15,319 nucleotides of DNA from Thermodesulfobacteriota bacterium (GCA_028278625.1 JANQDY010000255.1:1-15319); one strand, 5' to 3'. Shown: positions 7,526 to 14,537, numbered from the stretch's first letter. The notes: generated by a model not told the origin, from the sequence alone. Numbers and translations are program-made.

Positions 7526-9021
7526 TCTTGAGAGATCTGTCCCAGATCGCGCTGAAGCCGCTCGGGCGCTTTGGCCCGAAGTTCGCTTATGATTCGCCCT
7601 TTTGTTCTTCTAAGGCCTGGTTCAAAGAGGCCTTTATCGCCGTCTTCCGTCTCGATGATCAGTTTCGTTTGAAGTTTTCGTGGCAGTAAGAATCCGGATC
7701 TCCCCACAAGGACCGATGTCTCCTTTAGACGGATGCCCTTAATGGCCTCCCAATCGAGAAAGAGGTTTTTCCCCGGATAATGAAGAAGGAGTCCTCGCTC
7801 AGCGATGGTGACGCTTTGCTCGCCCAGATTGGCTGCGAAAACGGCAAAGAAGAACACCACCGGCAGGTATGCCACTGAACACATGCCGCGAACAATGTCA
7901 TCGGGAAATGCGGGGATCGCGTGAAAGATGTGGATGAGGGCCGTGTCCAGAAGACAGAAGGCGCCGAATGACAGAAAGAGAATGATAAGGGTATCTCCGG
8001 TGACCGCGGACCAAATGGGATTGAGGCGAATGCCGGGACCTTTCAGATAGACATTTCTCAACGCAACGATACCCAAAACCAATAGTAATGCGGCCAGGGA
8101 GTACCGGGCCGTGTCAAAGTATGGAAGGGGCACCAGCGCATCTTCCTCGATCAGTTCCCTGTGTGCCACGATCAGGTAACTCCCCACTTTGAAACGCAAG
8201 CGATTGGTGGCGGTTTCGAGGGTGCTGCACAAGGCGATCCATTGGGATTCCTGCATGTTCACGCGATGATTTGAGTACAGATCCAGCCAATTGCGGGATT
8301 CTATGAGGGTCACGGTTCGCCTGCCCCTGCGCTCGATTTCTTGAAACATGGCTTGGGCCTGTAGAATGGCCTTATCCATGTCGCCGGAAGCAAAATCAGG
8401 TCCCTTCTCAGGTTTCGGCGGTTTGGATGGTGTTTTGATCTCCCGGTTTAGGTTTTCGGCTTTTTCCGACACATTTAAGAGGGATGTCACGTAATGGGCG
8501 AGTGAGGGAAAATGTTGCAGATCTTTTTGGCTGAGGATGCCCATGTTTGAAGGGGGGTGGTTGAGACCCACCAGATAAAGAGATCCCAGGTCATGACGAA
8601 GGGTTCGGATCAAGGCGTAGGTCCTTCCCTCGAACCTAAAACAGAGCCGGGTCTTATTCTCCCTTTCAAACTGCCCAATGAAAGCATCGAGATTCGGACC
8701 CAACAGTGTGATGCGAGTGCGCTCCATTTTGGAGAATACGGGAGACGAAATTGCCTTTGCCATCAATGGAAAGGCCTCTAAATTCCCGGGATGAAGATCA
8801 ACGGGGCCGTCGAGACATAGTGGAGAAACGGCCGTTTCATTTAGGCCTAGAGCGGAAAGAAATACCGCATTTGCATTCTTCAAGACACGCTTGTTTCCCG
8901 GAAAAAATCCCGCCGCCAGCGCCAGCATCATGCTGAGGCAGAAAAAACCGAAGAACCTGCGAAAATATCTCTTCATTGGTACACTTGGAAATTGCCTTTG
9001 ACCAAAGAAAACATGCCTCAT
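7519..9021 (-). CDS. Unrecognised multi-pass membrane protein with large periplasmic region and possible PH-like tail
   Basis: I do not recognise the family. The 500 residues show: basic N-terminus and membrane helix or signal anchor (about 23-40); a soluble, presumably periplasmic region (about 41-305) with a Pro/Lys-rich linker (about 197-208, TPSKPPKPEKGP) and a helical stretch (about 213-275); three membrane helices (about 307-325, 342-365, 377-398); and a C-terminal domain of about 90 residues on the predicted cytoplasmic side, made of short beta-strand-like segments (TIAERGLLLHYPG, FLDWEAIKGIRL, TKLIIETEDG) plus a final helix. That pattern resembles bacterial PH-like domains. ATG 9021 overlaps the upstream stop (ATGA), but its GGAGG abuts the start codon; ATG 8976 (MKRYFRRFF) would give a more typical N-terminus and cannot be excluded. 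Operon position between a MoaD-like protein and PBP1b suggests an envelope role. Confidence 0.8.
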   Translation of the reverse strand: MRHVFFGQRQFPSVPMKRYFRRFFGFFCLSMMLALAAGFFPGNKRVLKNANAVFLSALGLNETAVSPLCLDGPVDLHPGNLEAFPLMAKAISSPVFSKMERTRITLLGPNLDAFIGQFERENKTRLCFRFEGRTYALIRTLRHDLGSLYLVGLNHPPSNMGILSQKDLQHFPSLAHYVTSLLNVSEKAENLNREIKTPSKPPKPEKGPDFASGDMDKAILQAQAMFQEIERRGRRTVTLIESRNWLDLYSNHRVNMQESQWIALCSTLETATNRLRFKVGSYLIVAHRELIEEDALVPLPYFDTARYSLAALLLVLGIVALRNVYLKGPGIRLNPIWSAVTGDTLIILFLSFGAFCLLDTALIHIFHAIPAFPDDIVRGMCSVAYLPVVFFFAVFAANLGEQSVTIAERGLLLHYPGKNLFLDWEAIKGIRLKETSVLVGRSGFLLPRKLQTKLIIETEDGDKGLFEPGLRRTKGRIISELRAKAPERLQRDLGQISQEW

Positions 9022-9299
9022 CCTCCCGATGAAGGGATATGGACATCCACCACATCACCCTCTTCAAGCACTCTGTCAAAATCAACCGCTCTGTGATTGA
9101 CAAAGACATGCAGGTCAAGATCGTCCCATACTTCCGGCTGTCCGATGCCGGGAATTTGAAGGAGCAGTTCTTCGACGGTGGTTCCCTTTGTAAGTGTCAT
9201 TCCATAATCAGCCTCACCGGCGAATTTTGAATGAAATGCCCTCGTTTTCCCAATGGCGTAGCACGAGTTCAATCGAATTTTGATGTGTTTTTTTTCCAT
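9018..9299 (-). CDS. MoaD/ThiS-like beta-grasp sulfur-carrier protein ending in Gly-Gly
   Basis: 93 residues from ATG 9299. A TTG at 9317 would add six residues; neither start has a clear Shine-Dalgarno. Seen: first strand HIKIRL, then TLTKGTTVEELLLQIPGI (strand-helix), LDLHVFVNHRAVDFDRVLEEGDVVDV and the terminal IPSSGG. This is the ubiquitin-like beta-grasp layout of MoaD and ThiS, where the exposed C-terminal Gly-Gly is adenylated and thiocarboxylated to carry sulfur for molybdopterin, thiamin or similar products. The length is near the family norm. No MoaE, ThiF/MoeB, ThiG or tungsten oxidoreductase gene is in the window, so its partner is unknown. It is the first gene of a minus-strand operon with a membrane protein, PBP1b and a TPR lipoprotein, an unusual setting. 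The stop overlaps the next start (ATGA). Confidence 0.8.
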   Translation of the reverse strand: MEKKHIKIRLNSCYAIGKTRAFHSKFAGEADYGMTLTKGTTVEELLLQIPGIGQPEVWDDLDLHVFVNHRAVDFDRVLEEGDVVDVHIPSSGG

Positions 9300-9452
9300 G
9301 ACTATGCATATTGACAAGAACCGGAGAAGTCAAGTGCCATGTGATAACGGTGGCGTGCACTGGAAAAGGGCTCAGCGGCCAATGGGGTGTTGCAATCATT
9401 TATGGATGCTGGTAATGAGTTCCTCATGGGCGCCTTGATGGTTGGGAAAGGG

Positions 9453-10577
9453 ATGAAAGCGGGTCAACGGTGTTTGATGCTTCTATTGATGGGGTTCATG
9501 CTTCAGGGAGCCGATGGTTTGGCTTATCAGATCACCGATCGGCTTTCCATCGGCGGTGTGGTGTCAGGATTGTACCAGTATCAAGGCATCACCGATGCAC
9601 CGGGGTTTGAAAGCCAGGGTCGGGGCGCGGTAATGACGGAGCCGGAAATCGATTACATTCCCACCGACAGTGACGAGTTTTTCGTCAAATTCGGCATCGG
9701 CGAGGGAAATGGGTTGATGGAGGAAGGACGTTCTCCGTTTGTGCTGGCCCCATACGGGGGAAACGTGGAAGACAGCTACAAGAATATCAACGGCAGAAGT
9801 CGTGATTATCTGCTCACCGCCTGGTACAAACATACATTCACTTTCAGCGAGAATCATACCCTTGGCCTGACCGCGGGAATCATTGATGCCACCGACTACA
9901 TGGATGAAAACGCCTATGCCAATGATGAATTCAGTCAATTTTTCAACCAGGCGCTGATCAACGGTCCCAATGCCTTTCTGCCCAGCTACGATCTGGGTAT
10001 GGCGTTTGAGTGGCGCATGGGCCGATTCTCCTTGAACGGTGTGGGCATGGCCATGGGCTACAACGGTGAGAGCGGTGCCTATGATCTGCCCTTTAACTTT
10101 TTTGGTATACAGCTTAGTTATCATGTGGATTTTGGTCTTGGAGACGGGAACTATCGCATGATTGTGGATACCACCAGCCGGGACTTTCCCAATGCGGCGA
10201 GAACCGGCAAAGAACGCAAGACGGCGGTCCTTTTCTCTTGTGATCAAAAGATTGGGGATATTTTCGGCGCATGGCTTCGATTCGGCACCCAGGACGACAA
10301 GGCCGCCATCTTCTATGAATCCATCCTTTCAGGCGGTTTGAATATCAGCGGAAAGCTGTGGGGACGCGAGGCCGACAACATTGGCATCGGCTACGCGTAC
10401 GTGGATGGCGGGAATAAAAACGTGAGTAACACGAACATATTTGAAGTCTACGGACGCATTTCCATCAACCACACCTTTTCGGTCACCGGAGATGTGCAGT
10501 ACATGAAAGATGCAATGGTGGTTGGGGAGAGCCCCCAGGGCTGGATACTCGGTTTGCGCATGGTTGGAGAGTTTTGA
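9453..10577 (+). CDS. OprB-like carbohydrate-selective outer-membrane porin
   Basis: 374 residues from ATG 9453. The frame is open from 9387, but this start gives a classical signal peptide, MKAGQRCLMLLLMGFMLQG, cleaved after about residue 24 (GADGLA|YQ), and follows GGGAAAGGG. The mature protein has alternating short amphipathic strands typical of a beta-barrel and ends in Phe (MVGEF), the usual BAM recognition end. The segment GLTAGIIDATDYMDENAYANDE and its surroundings fit the OprB family (PF04966), in which the barrel passes sugars or other small solutes across the outer membrane. Substrate cannot be read from the sequence. No sugar transport or degradation gene adjoins it. It diverges from the MoaD-like operon and converges on zraR, with 3 bases between the stops. 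I see no convincing promoter in its upstream gap. Confidence 0.85.
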   Translation: MKAGQRCLMLLLMGFMLQGADGLAYQITDRLSIGGVVSGLYQYQGITDAPGFESQGRGAVMTEPEIDYIPTDSDEFFVKFGIGEGNGLMEEGRSPFVLAPYGGNVEDSYKNINGRSRDYLLTAWYKHTFTFSENHTLGLTAGIIDATDYMDENAYANDEFSQFFNQALINGPNAFLPSYDLGMAFEWRMGRFSLNGVGMAMGYNGESGAYDLPFNFFGIQLSYHVDFGLGDGNYRMIVDTTSRDFPNAARTGKERKTAVLFSCDQKIGDIFGAWLRFGTQDDKAAIFYESILSGGLNISGKLWGREADNIGIGYAYVDGGNKNVSNTNIFEVYGRISINHTFSVTGDVQYMKDAMVVGESPQGWILGLRMVGEF

Positions 10578-10580
10578 GAC

Positions 10581-11957
10581 TTACTGGCTCGGCACCCCGT
10601 AATCCTTCAGTTTCTTTCGAAGGGTCTTACGAGTGATGCCCAGTCTCCTGGCGGCCTCGCTCTTGTTCCCGGCTGTCGATTCAAGGGTCTTCAGAATGGT
10701 TTCCTTTTCTATTTGTTCGAGGGATACGCCCGTATCCGATATGCTGACGGAAAAATCAACACGCTCTTTTTCCTGACCACTCTGGATTTCCGGCGGCAGA
10801 TCTTCGGGTTGCACATATTCGGAGCGGCTCATGACAACCGCACGTTCCACGGCGTTCATCAACTCCCGAACATTTCCGGGCCACCCATACCTGAGCATCC
10901 GGTCCATGGCATGGGGTGAAAAACCTCTCACCTCCTTACGGTTCTTTTGAGAGAAGCTGTCAAGAAAATGCCGGGCCAGGAGTGGAATATCTTCCCTTCG
11001 CTCCGCCAGGGGAGGGACCCGAAGCGTCACAACATTCAACCGGTAATATAGATCCTCTCGAAAACGGCCGGCTTCCACCTCCTGGAGCAGATCCTTGTTG
11101 GTCGCCGAAATAACCCGGACATCCACTTTGATGAGTTCCTCGCCGCCGACCCTGAAAAACTCCATTTCCTGGAGCGCCCTGAGTAGCTTGACCTGCATGG
11201 AAAGGGACATCTCACCCACTTCATCCAGAAAAAGGGTTCCGCCGTGGGCCTGGCGGAATTTTCCCTCTTTTCGCTTGTGGGCCCCTGTAAATGCCCCCTT
11301 TTCATGGCCGAAAAGCTCCGATTCCAGTAGGGTCTCGGTGACGGCGGCGCAATTCATCTTAACGAAGGGCCCATCCTTTCTCGGACTGTTGTAGTGAACG
11401 GCGCCGGCAATCAGTTCCTTGCCGGCGCCGGATTCTCCGGTGATCAGCACGGTGGCCTCTGAAGGGGCCACTTGGGCAACGGTTTCAAGGAGTCTGACCA
11501 TTAACTGGCTGCGCCCGATGATGTTCTGAGTGTTGAAACGATCGCCAAGGCGTTCTTTAAGGCGGCGGTTTTCTTCTTTCAGATGTCGATGATCCACGGC
11601 CCGGGCCATGACCAGCCGCAATTCATCGAAATCCAGGGGTTTCGTGAGATAATCATAGGCCCCGTTTTTGAGTGCCGTTACAGCGGTTTCAACGGAGGAA
11701 TAAGCTGTCATGATAATGACGGGTATGGCGGGGTTGTAATTTCTGATTTCCGTGAGCGCTTCGAGGCCGGAAACCTTGATCATGCGAATATCCATGAGGA
11801 TAAGGTCAAACGCTTTTTCATGGACCGCTGAAATAGCCGTTTCGCCGTCATCCGCCTCCTCCACCCCATAGCCCCAGCCCGATAGGAGGGTCCGCAGCAT
11901 GACCCGGTGAGCATGATCGTCATCCACTACCAGTACCCTTTTTTCCTTTTCGTTCAT
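10581..11957 (-). CDS. zraR: Sigma-54-dependent response regulator, ZraR/HydG type
   Basis: 458 residues in the NtrC-family three-domain layout. The receiver domain (about 5-120) has acidic pocket D12-D13, phospho-acceptor D56, T84 and K106. The AAA+ sigma-54 activator domain (about 145-375) has Walker A GESGAGKE (174-181), GAFTGA (221-226, the sigma-54 contact loop), Walker B LFLDEVGE (from 242) and WPGNVRELMNAVERAV. The C-terminal Fis-type helix-turn-helix (about 415-455) has GNKSEAARRLGITRKTLRKKL. The start overlaps the zraS stop by 4 bases (ATGA), and AAGGAG lies about 9 bases upstream, so the pair is translationally coupled. Once phosphorylated by ZraS it should bind upstream sites and drive sigma-54 promoters such as those at 13754 and 13982. 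The Zra assignment rests on linkage to zraP as well as on sequence. Confidence 0.93.
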   Translation of the reverse strand: MNEKEKRVLVVDDDHAHRVMLRTLLSGWGYGVEEADDGETAISAVHEKAFDLILMDIRMIKVSGLEALTEIRNYNPAIPVIIMTAYSSVETAVTALKNGAYDYLTKPLDFDELRLVMARAVDHRHLKEENRRLKERLGDRFNTQNIIGRSQLMVRLLETVAQVAPSEATVLITGESGAGKELIAGAVHYNSPRKDGPFVKMNCAAVTETLLESELFGHEKGAFTGAHKRKEGKFRQAHGGTLFLDEVGEMSLSMQVKLLRALQEMEFFRVGGEELIKVDVRVISATNKDLLQEVEAGRFREDLYYRLNVVTLRVPPLAERREDIPLLARHFLDSFSQKNRKEVRGFSPHAMDRMLRYGWPGNVRELMNAVERAVVMSRSEYVQPEDLPPEIQSGQEKERVDFSVSISDTGVSLEQIEKETILKTLESTAGNKSEAARRLGITRKTLRKKLKDYGVPSQ

Positions 11958-13738
11958 GAACCGACTCCTTGTGAGGCCTGAGGGATCAGAATGGTCACGG
12001 CGGTCCCTTCACCGGGGGTGCTATCCACCTGAATTTCACCGCCATGGGATTCTACGATTTTGTGAACGATGGCGAGTCCGAGACCGGTACCGGACGGCTT
12101 TGTGGTGAAATAGGGATCAAAGAGATGTGGCACATCCTTTTGGGCGATCCCGGAACCCGTATCCGAAACAATGATTTGAATACCCTCACCCTGCGCAGGT
12201 GCCATGAGCCGGACCGTGAGTACGCCCCCTTCTTCCATGGCCTCGAGAGCGTTCAAATAGAGATTCAAGAGAATCTGTTTGACCCTGTCCGGGTCGATGT
12301 TCACCGTTTCCATTGGCCCGTCATTTGCAAAATTAAGGGCAATCCTCTTTTTTTGAGCATCTGCTTCAACCATTTTCATTGTGTGGCGAATCAACAGGTC
12401 GGGATTTGTGGGCTTTCGATGAATACGCATGGGGCGTGCGAATTCCAGCAGCTGTCCGATAACCCGGTCAAGCCTTTCCACCTCTTGAATCATGATTTCG
12501 GCGGTTTGATGGTCTTCGGGCGCGTCCCGGTACCGCTCTTTGAAATAGGTGGCAAATCCTTTGATGGAGCTTAAGGGATTCCTGAGTTCATGGGCCACGC
12601 CCGCGGCAAGCCTGCCGATGGATGCCAGCCGCTGGCTTCTAAGGATTTCCCTCTTTAGATGTCTGATTTCCGTTAAATCCCTGAAAAGGATAACCCATCC
12701 CATGGGAGCGCCTTCTTCGTCCGTCAATGCGGTTCCCATAACCTCAAGGGGCAGGTTCTGCCCACTCTTGCCGAAAGCCTCCAGTTCTTTGGTGAGAGGA
12801 CCGGACTCTGTTTTCAACTGATAGAAGAAACCGCGAAAGGAGGCGGGCAGTGTTTCAGATAGTTTTTTTCCCACCGTATCATGGGCCCTGATCCTCAGCA
12901 TGGACTGGGCGGTGTGATTGAAAGAGGCAATCTGTTCTTCCGGGTCGATGGCAATGAGGCCCATTGGCATGTTTTCCACCAGGTTGTCTGAAAAGGCTTT
13001 GACTTTTGAAAAGGAGCTCCTGGCCGATCGATACGCCTGGGCCAGAAAAAGGGTTACGGTACCCGCAAAGCCGATGAGGAGAAGAATGACGCCCATCAAG
13101 ACAGTGTGGCGGATGTCTTCTCGGGCGACATCTTGCACGGAGGTCATGTCCAGTCCCACAAAGATCACTTGGCCACCGTGGCCCTTTACGGGATGAGGAT
13201 CCAGATGCCCCTGGCACCAGTCGCCGGATCCCATTCGCTGTCGGTGTTCTCGCATTCTACCCAAACCTCTGCCGCGCATGGGGACGAATTGGCGAAACAC
13301 CTCAAAGACCCTTGTGCCGCCCTGTGTGATCCTTTCACGCCAGTGAAGGAGATGCGAATGGGAAATTTCATTAAGATCCAGGTCGATGCCGTAAGATTTT
13401 CCGATATTACCAGGGTCGCTGTCCGCCAGGATTCTACCCTCTGCATTGGTGACCAGAATATAGCGGATGTCCTTTTGCTGGGCCGTTTCCGAAAGCAATT
13501 GTTGGACCTGTGCACCGCCCCATCGCATGCCCATCATACCGGTTCTGGCCCCGGCCTCGAAAGATCGGATGAGCGCGGCCCCCTTCTCCTTCAGCAGGGA
13601 AACGGTGTTTTCCTTCTGGCGGTTGATGGAATCGACCGTCACAAAGAAAAAAATGGGTGCCAGTATCAGCACAGCTCCGATGATGACCCAGGGAGGAACC
13701 CAGAGCCGGGGCTTGGTTTTTCTGTTTGTTTGGCGCAT
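11954..13738 (-). CDS. zraS: ZraS-like membrane sensor histidine kinase
   Basis: 594 residues, longer than the roughly 465 of E. coli ZraS. Seen: basic N-terminus; helix 1 (about 17-35); periplasmic sensor domain (about 36-210) with DIRYILVTNAEGRILADSDP and, at about 151-190, an insertion rich in Arg, Gly, Met and His with one Cys (C175, H165, H178, H182, H187); helix 2 (about 212-234); PAS domain (about 250-357); HisKA with phospho-acceptor H383 in VAHELRNPLSS; and HATPase_c with the N box LYLNALEAM, DTGSGI and PYFTTKPSGTGLGLAIV. The extra length over E. coli comes largely from the PAS domain. Family knowledge: ZraS detects Zn(II)/Pb(II) or envelope stress and phosphorylates ZraR. The insertion is a plausible metal or redox ligand site. 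The ATG has no visible Shine-Dalgarno, but no better in-frame start preserves helix 1. Confidence 0.92.
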   Translation of the reverse strand: MRQTNRKTKPRLWVPPWVIIGAVLILAPIFFFVTVDSINRQKENTVSLLKEKGAALIRSFEAGARTGMMGMRWGGAQVQQLLSETAQQKDIRYILVTNAEGRILADSDPGNIGKSYGIDLDLNEISHSHLLHWRERITQGGTRVFEVFRQFVPMRGRGLGRMREHRQRMGSGDWCQGHLDPHPVKGHGGQVIFVGLDMTSVQDVAREDIRHTVLMGVILLLIGFAGTVTLFLAQAYRSARSSFSKVKAFSDNLVENMPMGLIAIDPEEQIASFNHTAQSMLRIRAHDTVGKKLSETLPASFRGFFYQLKTESGPLTKELEAFGKSGQNLPLEVMGTALTDEEGAPMGWVILFRDLTEIRHLKREILRSQRLASIGRLAAGVAHELRNPLSSIKGFATYFKERYRDAPEDHQTAEIMIQEVERLDRVIGQLLEFARPMRIHRKPTNPDLLIRHTMKMVEADAQKKRIALNFANDGPMETVNIDPDRVKQILLNLYLNALEAMEEGGVLTVRLMAPAQGEGIQIIVSDTGSGIAQKDVPHLFDPYFTTKPSGTGLGLAIVHKIVESHGGEIQVDSTPGEGTAVTILIPQASQGVGS

Positions 13739-13753
13739 CGTGAAAAAGGGTAT

Positions 13754-13769
13754 AGCAAAAACAATACCA
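13754..13769 (-). promoter_or_regulatory. Candidate sigma-54 (-24/-12) promoter for zraSR
   Basis: On the minus strand, TGGTAT-N5-TTGCT has the invariant GG (13767-13768) and GC (13755-13756) separated by exactly 10 bases. The -12 block matches TTGCW fully; the -24 block differs from TGGCAC at two positions. The start would be near 13743, only about 5 bases before the zraS ATG, so the mRNA would be nearly leaderless. Autoregulation by ZraR is known for the family and fits here. Confidence 0.55.
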
Positions 13770-13834
13770 GGTTTTAAAACAGCGCGTTAAAAGAGAAATA
13801 AACCATATGATGCCGTTTATTTTTTTCCCCACGT

Positions 13835-13881
13835 GGATACTTATTACCCGCCCGGATATCTTAACCGGGTACAAAGTATCC
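13835..13881. promoter_or_regulatory. Long imperfect inverted repeat, candidate ZraR enhancer site
   Basis: GGATACTTATTACCCG (13835-13850) and CGGGTACAAAGTATCC (13866-13881) are inverted copies matching at 14 of 16 positions, with a 15-base spacer. The centre lies about 115 bp from the predicted zraS start and about 150 bp from the predicted zraP start, a normal distance for an NtrC-family upstream activator site serving both promoters. TATTTTTTTT follows on the plus strand, so an intrinsic terminator is an alternative, but no plus-strand gene ends here. Confidence 0.55.
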
Positions 13882-13922
13882 TATTTTTTTTCAACCGATG
13901 CAAGGTGCAAAAGGAGAGTTTG

Positions 13923-14054
13923 ATGGTTGCTTTGCTGAAAATTCTGGATTTTCAAAACGTTACTGCTGCGTCCCATGTGTTTGGCACGGCCGTTGCTCTG
14001 TTAGGAGCCCAAGAATCACAAATTTTCTATCATTTTTTTGGAGGTGCAACATGA
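13923..14054 (+). CDS. Possible 43-codon upstream ORF before zraP (uncertain)
   Basis: ATG 13923 has a textbook Shine-Dalgarno, AAGGAG (13911-13916), 6 bases upstream, and opens a 43-residue frame starting MVALLKILDF and ending GGAT. Its TGA stop overlaps the zraP ATG (ATGA). The product resembles no family I know, and it has no signal peptide. Against it: the perfect sigma-54 promoter for zraP lies inside it, so the main zraP transcript would lack its start, and an ATGA overlap is automatic for any frame running into an ATGA start in this phase. It may be a real peptide from another promoter, or chance. Confidence 0.25.
   Translation: MVALLKILDFQNVTAASHVFGTAVALLGAQESQIFYHFFGGAT
13936..13954. 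promoter_or_regulatory. Perfect 7-bp dyad just upstream of the zraP promoter
   Basis: TGAAAAT (13936-13942) and ATTTTCA (13948-13954) are perfect inverted copies with a 5-base spacer, ending 27 bases before the -24 element. It could be a second activator site or a site for another regulator. Its arms do not match those of the dyad at 13835-13881, so the two are probably not the same operator. Confidence 0.4.
13982..13997 (+). promoter_or_regulatory. Perfect sigma-54 (-24/-12) promoter for zraP
   Basis: TGGCAC (13982-13987), five bases, then TTGCT (13993-13997) reproduces the sigma-54 consensus exactly, with GG and GC 10 bases apart. Predicted start is near 14008, giving a leader of about 43 bases before ATG 14051. 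With the sigma-54 activator gene zraR in the adjacent operon, control of zraP by ZraR is the natural reading. Confidence 0.88.
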
Positions 14055-14527
14055 AAAAGTTGGCGATTGTCTTAGGAGTAGTTTTGTTGGTAGGCGGTAT
14101 CTCTTATTCCGTATTTGCAAGAGGTTATGGCGGCGGTGACGGATGTTCCGGATGGGGCTACGGTAAAGGTCATGGGTACTGCTACCGGGACCAGGGACCC
14201 CAACGATCCCTTACATCCGAGCAGCAACAGAAACTGAACGGTCTTGAGGAGAAGTTTTTCAATGAAACAAGCGCGTTGAGGAACCAGATGTGGACCAAGC
14301 AGAACGAGATGACGCTTCTCTTAAACGAAAAGGAACCGAATGCGGAAAAGCTGAGGGCCCTGCAGAAAGAGATCAACCAATTGAGGACGCAGATTTCTGA
14401 GAAGCGTCTCGACTACAGGCTTGAAAGCAACAAGGTGGCCCCGGAAGGGGGGTATGGCATGGGCTACGGTTATGGAAGAGGACATCGTGGATACCGTGGG
14501 AACTGGGGTGGTCCCTGCTGGAATTAA
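14051..14527 (+). CDS. zraP: ZraP-like periplasmic zinc-resistance/chaperone protein
   Basis: 158 residues from ATG 14051, preceded by GGAGG seven bases upstream; the frame stays open further upstream to 13898, but that extension has no support. Seen: signal peptide MKKLAIVLGVVLLVGGISYS, cleaved near VFA|RGY; a Gly/Tyr-rich N-terminal segment with C32 and C44; the Spy/CpxP/ZraP-type motif LTSEQQQKLNGLEEKF (about 54-69); a long helical region (about 55-127) with ETSALRNQ; and a Gly/Tyr-rich tail (GYGMGYGYGRGHRGYRG) ending PCWN. The same core-plus-glycine-tail layout occurs in E. coli ZraP, a periplasmic zinc-binding chaperone that also dampens ZraS signalling. This copy has few histidines (H41 and H145 are the clear ones) and three cysteines, so metal preference may differ. 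Divergence from zraSR with a sigma-54 promoter supports the assignment. Confidence 0.9.
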   Translation: MKKLAIVLGVVLLVGGISYSVFARGYGGGDGCSGWGYGKGHGYCYRDQGPQRSLTSEQQQKLNGLEEKFFNETSALRNQMWTKQNEMTLLLNEKEPNAEKLRALQKEINQLRTQISEKRLDYRLESNKVAPEGGYGMGYGYGRGHRGYRGNWGGPCWN

Positions 14528-14537
14528 TGGCTGTTAT

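Noticed and set aside
9300..9348. TTGACA at 9311 as a porin promoter, or TTGACT-N17-TATGCA as a minus-strand promoter
   Set aside because: No acceptable -10 lies at proper spacing for the plus-strand copy. The minus-strand pair has a weak -10 and would start transcription at about the MoaD-like start codon.
9564..10247. 227-codon minus-strand open frame
   Set aside because: It is antisense to the porin, which has a signal peptide, barrel strands and a terminal Phe.
12044..12574. 176-codon plus-strand open frame
   Set aside because: It is antisense to the kinase domain of zraS.
13835..13891. Hairpin plus T-tract as an intrinsic terminator
   Set aside because: It has the form of a plus-strand terminator, but no plus-strand gene lies upstream to terminate, and its position suits an activator site between divergent promoters better. 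It is kept as a regulatory dyad.
13911..13926. Resemblance to the 5' end of 16S rRNA (GGAGAGTTTGAT)
   Set aside because: The match stops after about a dozen bases and the following sequence is not rRNA. It is a coincidence of a Shine-Dalgarno and start codon.
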